Positions 63,556 to 64,000 of a DNA stretch of 64,000 nucleotides are shown in pieces. A program made the translations under genes and the position numbers. Every line of letters begins with the position of its first letter. The stretch's first letter is position 1. The notes under the pieces were generated by a model that was not told where the DNA came from, searched no databases, and worked only from the letters and a program-made list of their open reading frames with translations. The stretch comes from Leptospira meyeri (GTDB lineage Bacteria > Spirochaetota > Leptospiria > Leptospirales > Leptospiraceae), in assembly GCF_004368965.1 (NCBI RefSeq), contig NZ_SORO01000001.1, forward strand, positions 1,396,001 to 1,460,000. The letters are read 5' to 3'.

Positions 63556-63663
63556 GGCAAATTTATGTTAAAAATTTGTCTAAATTTGTAAAAAAATTTC
63601 TTGTCAATCTTTTGCCAAACTTATAAAACAATGGGAACACACGTTCAGAAACAGGAAAACAAA

Positions 63664-64000
63664 ATGCGAACCATACTAGCAACCATCACAGCATTTCTCT
63701 TAGTGGGATCCCTAAGTGCCCAAACATACACAGTCTTTATCCATGGAAAATCAGACAAAAACCACAATGGTGTTGGTACAACTGACGTTAACAGCTACTG
63801 GGGTTCTTCCGTTAATTCTGTAGGTGGAACAAGAATTTTTATTGGTTATGATGGAACAAGCGACCCAAGATCATATGGATCTTCCAGAGCACAAACAAAC
63901 ATTGCAACTGGGCTCACAAACTATTGCAAAGGTTCTAACTCTTGTAAGATTGTTTGCCACTCAGCTGGTTGTTATGCCATCGAATATTGGTTATCGAACC
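63664..64000 (+). CDS. secreted alpha/beta-hydrolase, lipase/esterase-like (5' part; runs off the right edge)
   Basis: The first 112 codons of an exported hydrolase. MRTILATITAFLLVGSLSAQ is a signal peptide. YTVFIHGKSDKNHNG resembles the oxyanion-hole opening, and the nucleophile is the Ser of CHSAGC (the GxSxG site with Cys in the first position). Several cysteines surround it (NYCKGSNSCKIVC), which suggests disulfides. The Asp and His of the triad would lie beyond the window. A TTGTCA box with TATAAA 15 bp on lies about 55 bp upstream. It is unlike the lipase at 35.8 kb in detail. Confidence 0.75.
   Translation, partial: MRTILATITAFLLVGSLSAQTYTVFIHGKSDKNHNGVGTTDVNSYWGSSVNSVGGTRIFIGYDGTSDPRSYGSSRAQTNIATGLTNYCKGSNSCKIVCHSAGCYAIEYWLSN

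Noticed and set aside
1..64000. CRISPR array, tRNA genes or prophage
   Set aside because: I saw no regularly spaced repeats, cloverleaf-type sequences ending in CCA, integrase or phage structural genes. This was by eye only.

Overview
The window reads as chromosomal DNA of a spirochaete of the genus Leptospira. The clues are AT-rich DNA with long head-to-tail gene runs, many short-signal lipoproteins with spirochaete-type lipoboxes, 5S rRNA genes that stand alone rather than beside 16S/23S genes, and families typical of the genus (a DUF1577/PilZ-like protein, giant TPR lipoproteins, hybrid histidine kinases). A free-living (saprophytic-type) species is my inference from the transport and sensing content. 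It cannot be settled from this window. I found no CRISPR array, transposase, prophage or tRNA gene.

Layout. 1-1.7 kb: the start of an HtrA-type protease gene that runs off the left edge, and a divergent lipoprotein aminopeptidase. 1.7-14.5 kb: a minus-strand block with a sigma-like regulator, a STAS protein, an AsmA/YdbH-like protein, a DUF1318 (YdbL-like) lipoprotein and a lipoprotein of about 2650 residues (beta-propeller, TPRs, CHAT-like regions). The last three are tightly spaced or overlap, and they are the best candidate here for an undescribed envelope system. 14.6-19.3 kb: an NhaC antiporter, an Nramp-like transporter lacking the usual metal motif, and a hybrid histidine kinase. 19.4-20.1 kb and 29.4-30.1 kb: two near-identical blocks, each a stand-alone 5S rRNA gene with degenerate 5S-derived repeats, in the same orientation, bracketing about 9.9 kb. 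Between them lie two outer-membrane-type proteins, a GT-C-like membrane enzyme, a CrtI-like flavoenzyme with a 2Fe-2S reductase, a divergent TetR regulator with a perfect 23-bp palindrome between the genes, and three small genes.

30-41.9 kb: a GyrI-like protein, a PrsW-family protein overlapping a polytopic TonB-like protein, glycyl-tRNA synthetase with a GNAT enzyme, then lipase, lipase foldase and apolipoprotein N-acyltransferase in a row, and an XPB-like helicase-associated protein. 42-46.7 kb: ABC1/UbiB kinase, feoA, feoB and a NeuB-family synthase on the plus strand. 46.7-50.6 kb: hisB-hisH-hisA followed by a VKOR-DsbA fusion, with a 52-codon membrane mini-gene upstream.

50.6-64 kb: a rhomboid protease with an added cysteine cluster, an FNR-like regulator with its own palindrome and promoter, an enoyl-CoA hydratase-family protein, a PilZ-like protein, a TPR protein, a penicillin acylase-family hydrolase, a lytic transglycosylase, a sensor kinase with an unusual insertion and, at the right edge, the start of a second secreted lipase-like hydrolase. 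Gene boundaries and family assignments come from reading the sequence. No database search was possible.
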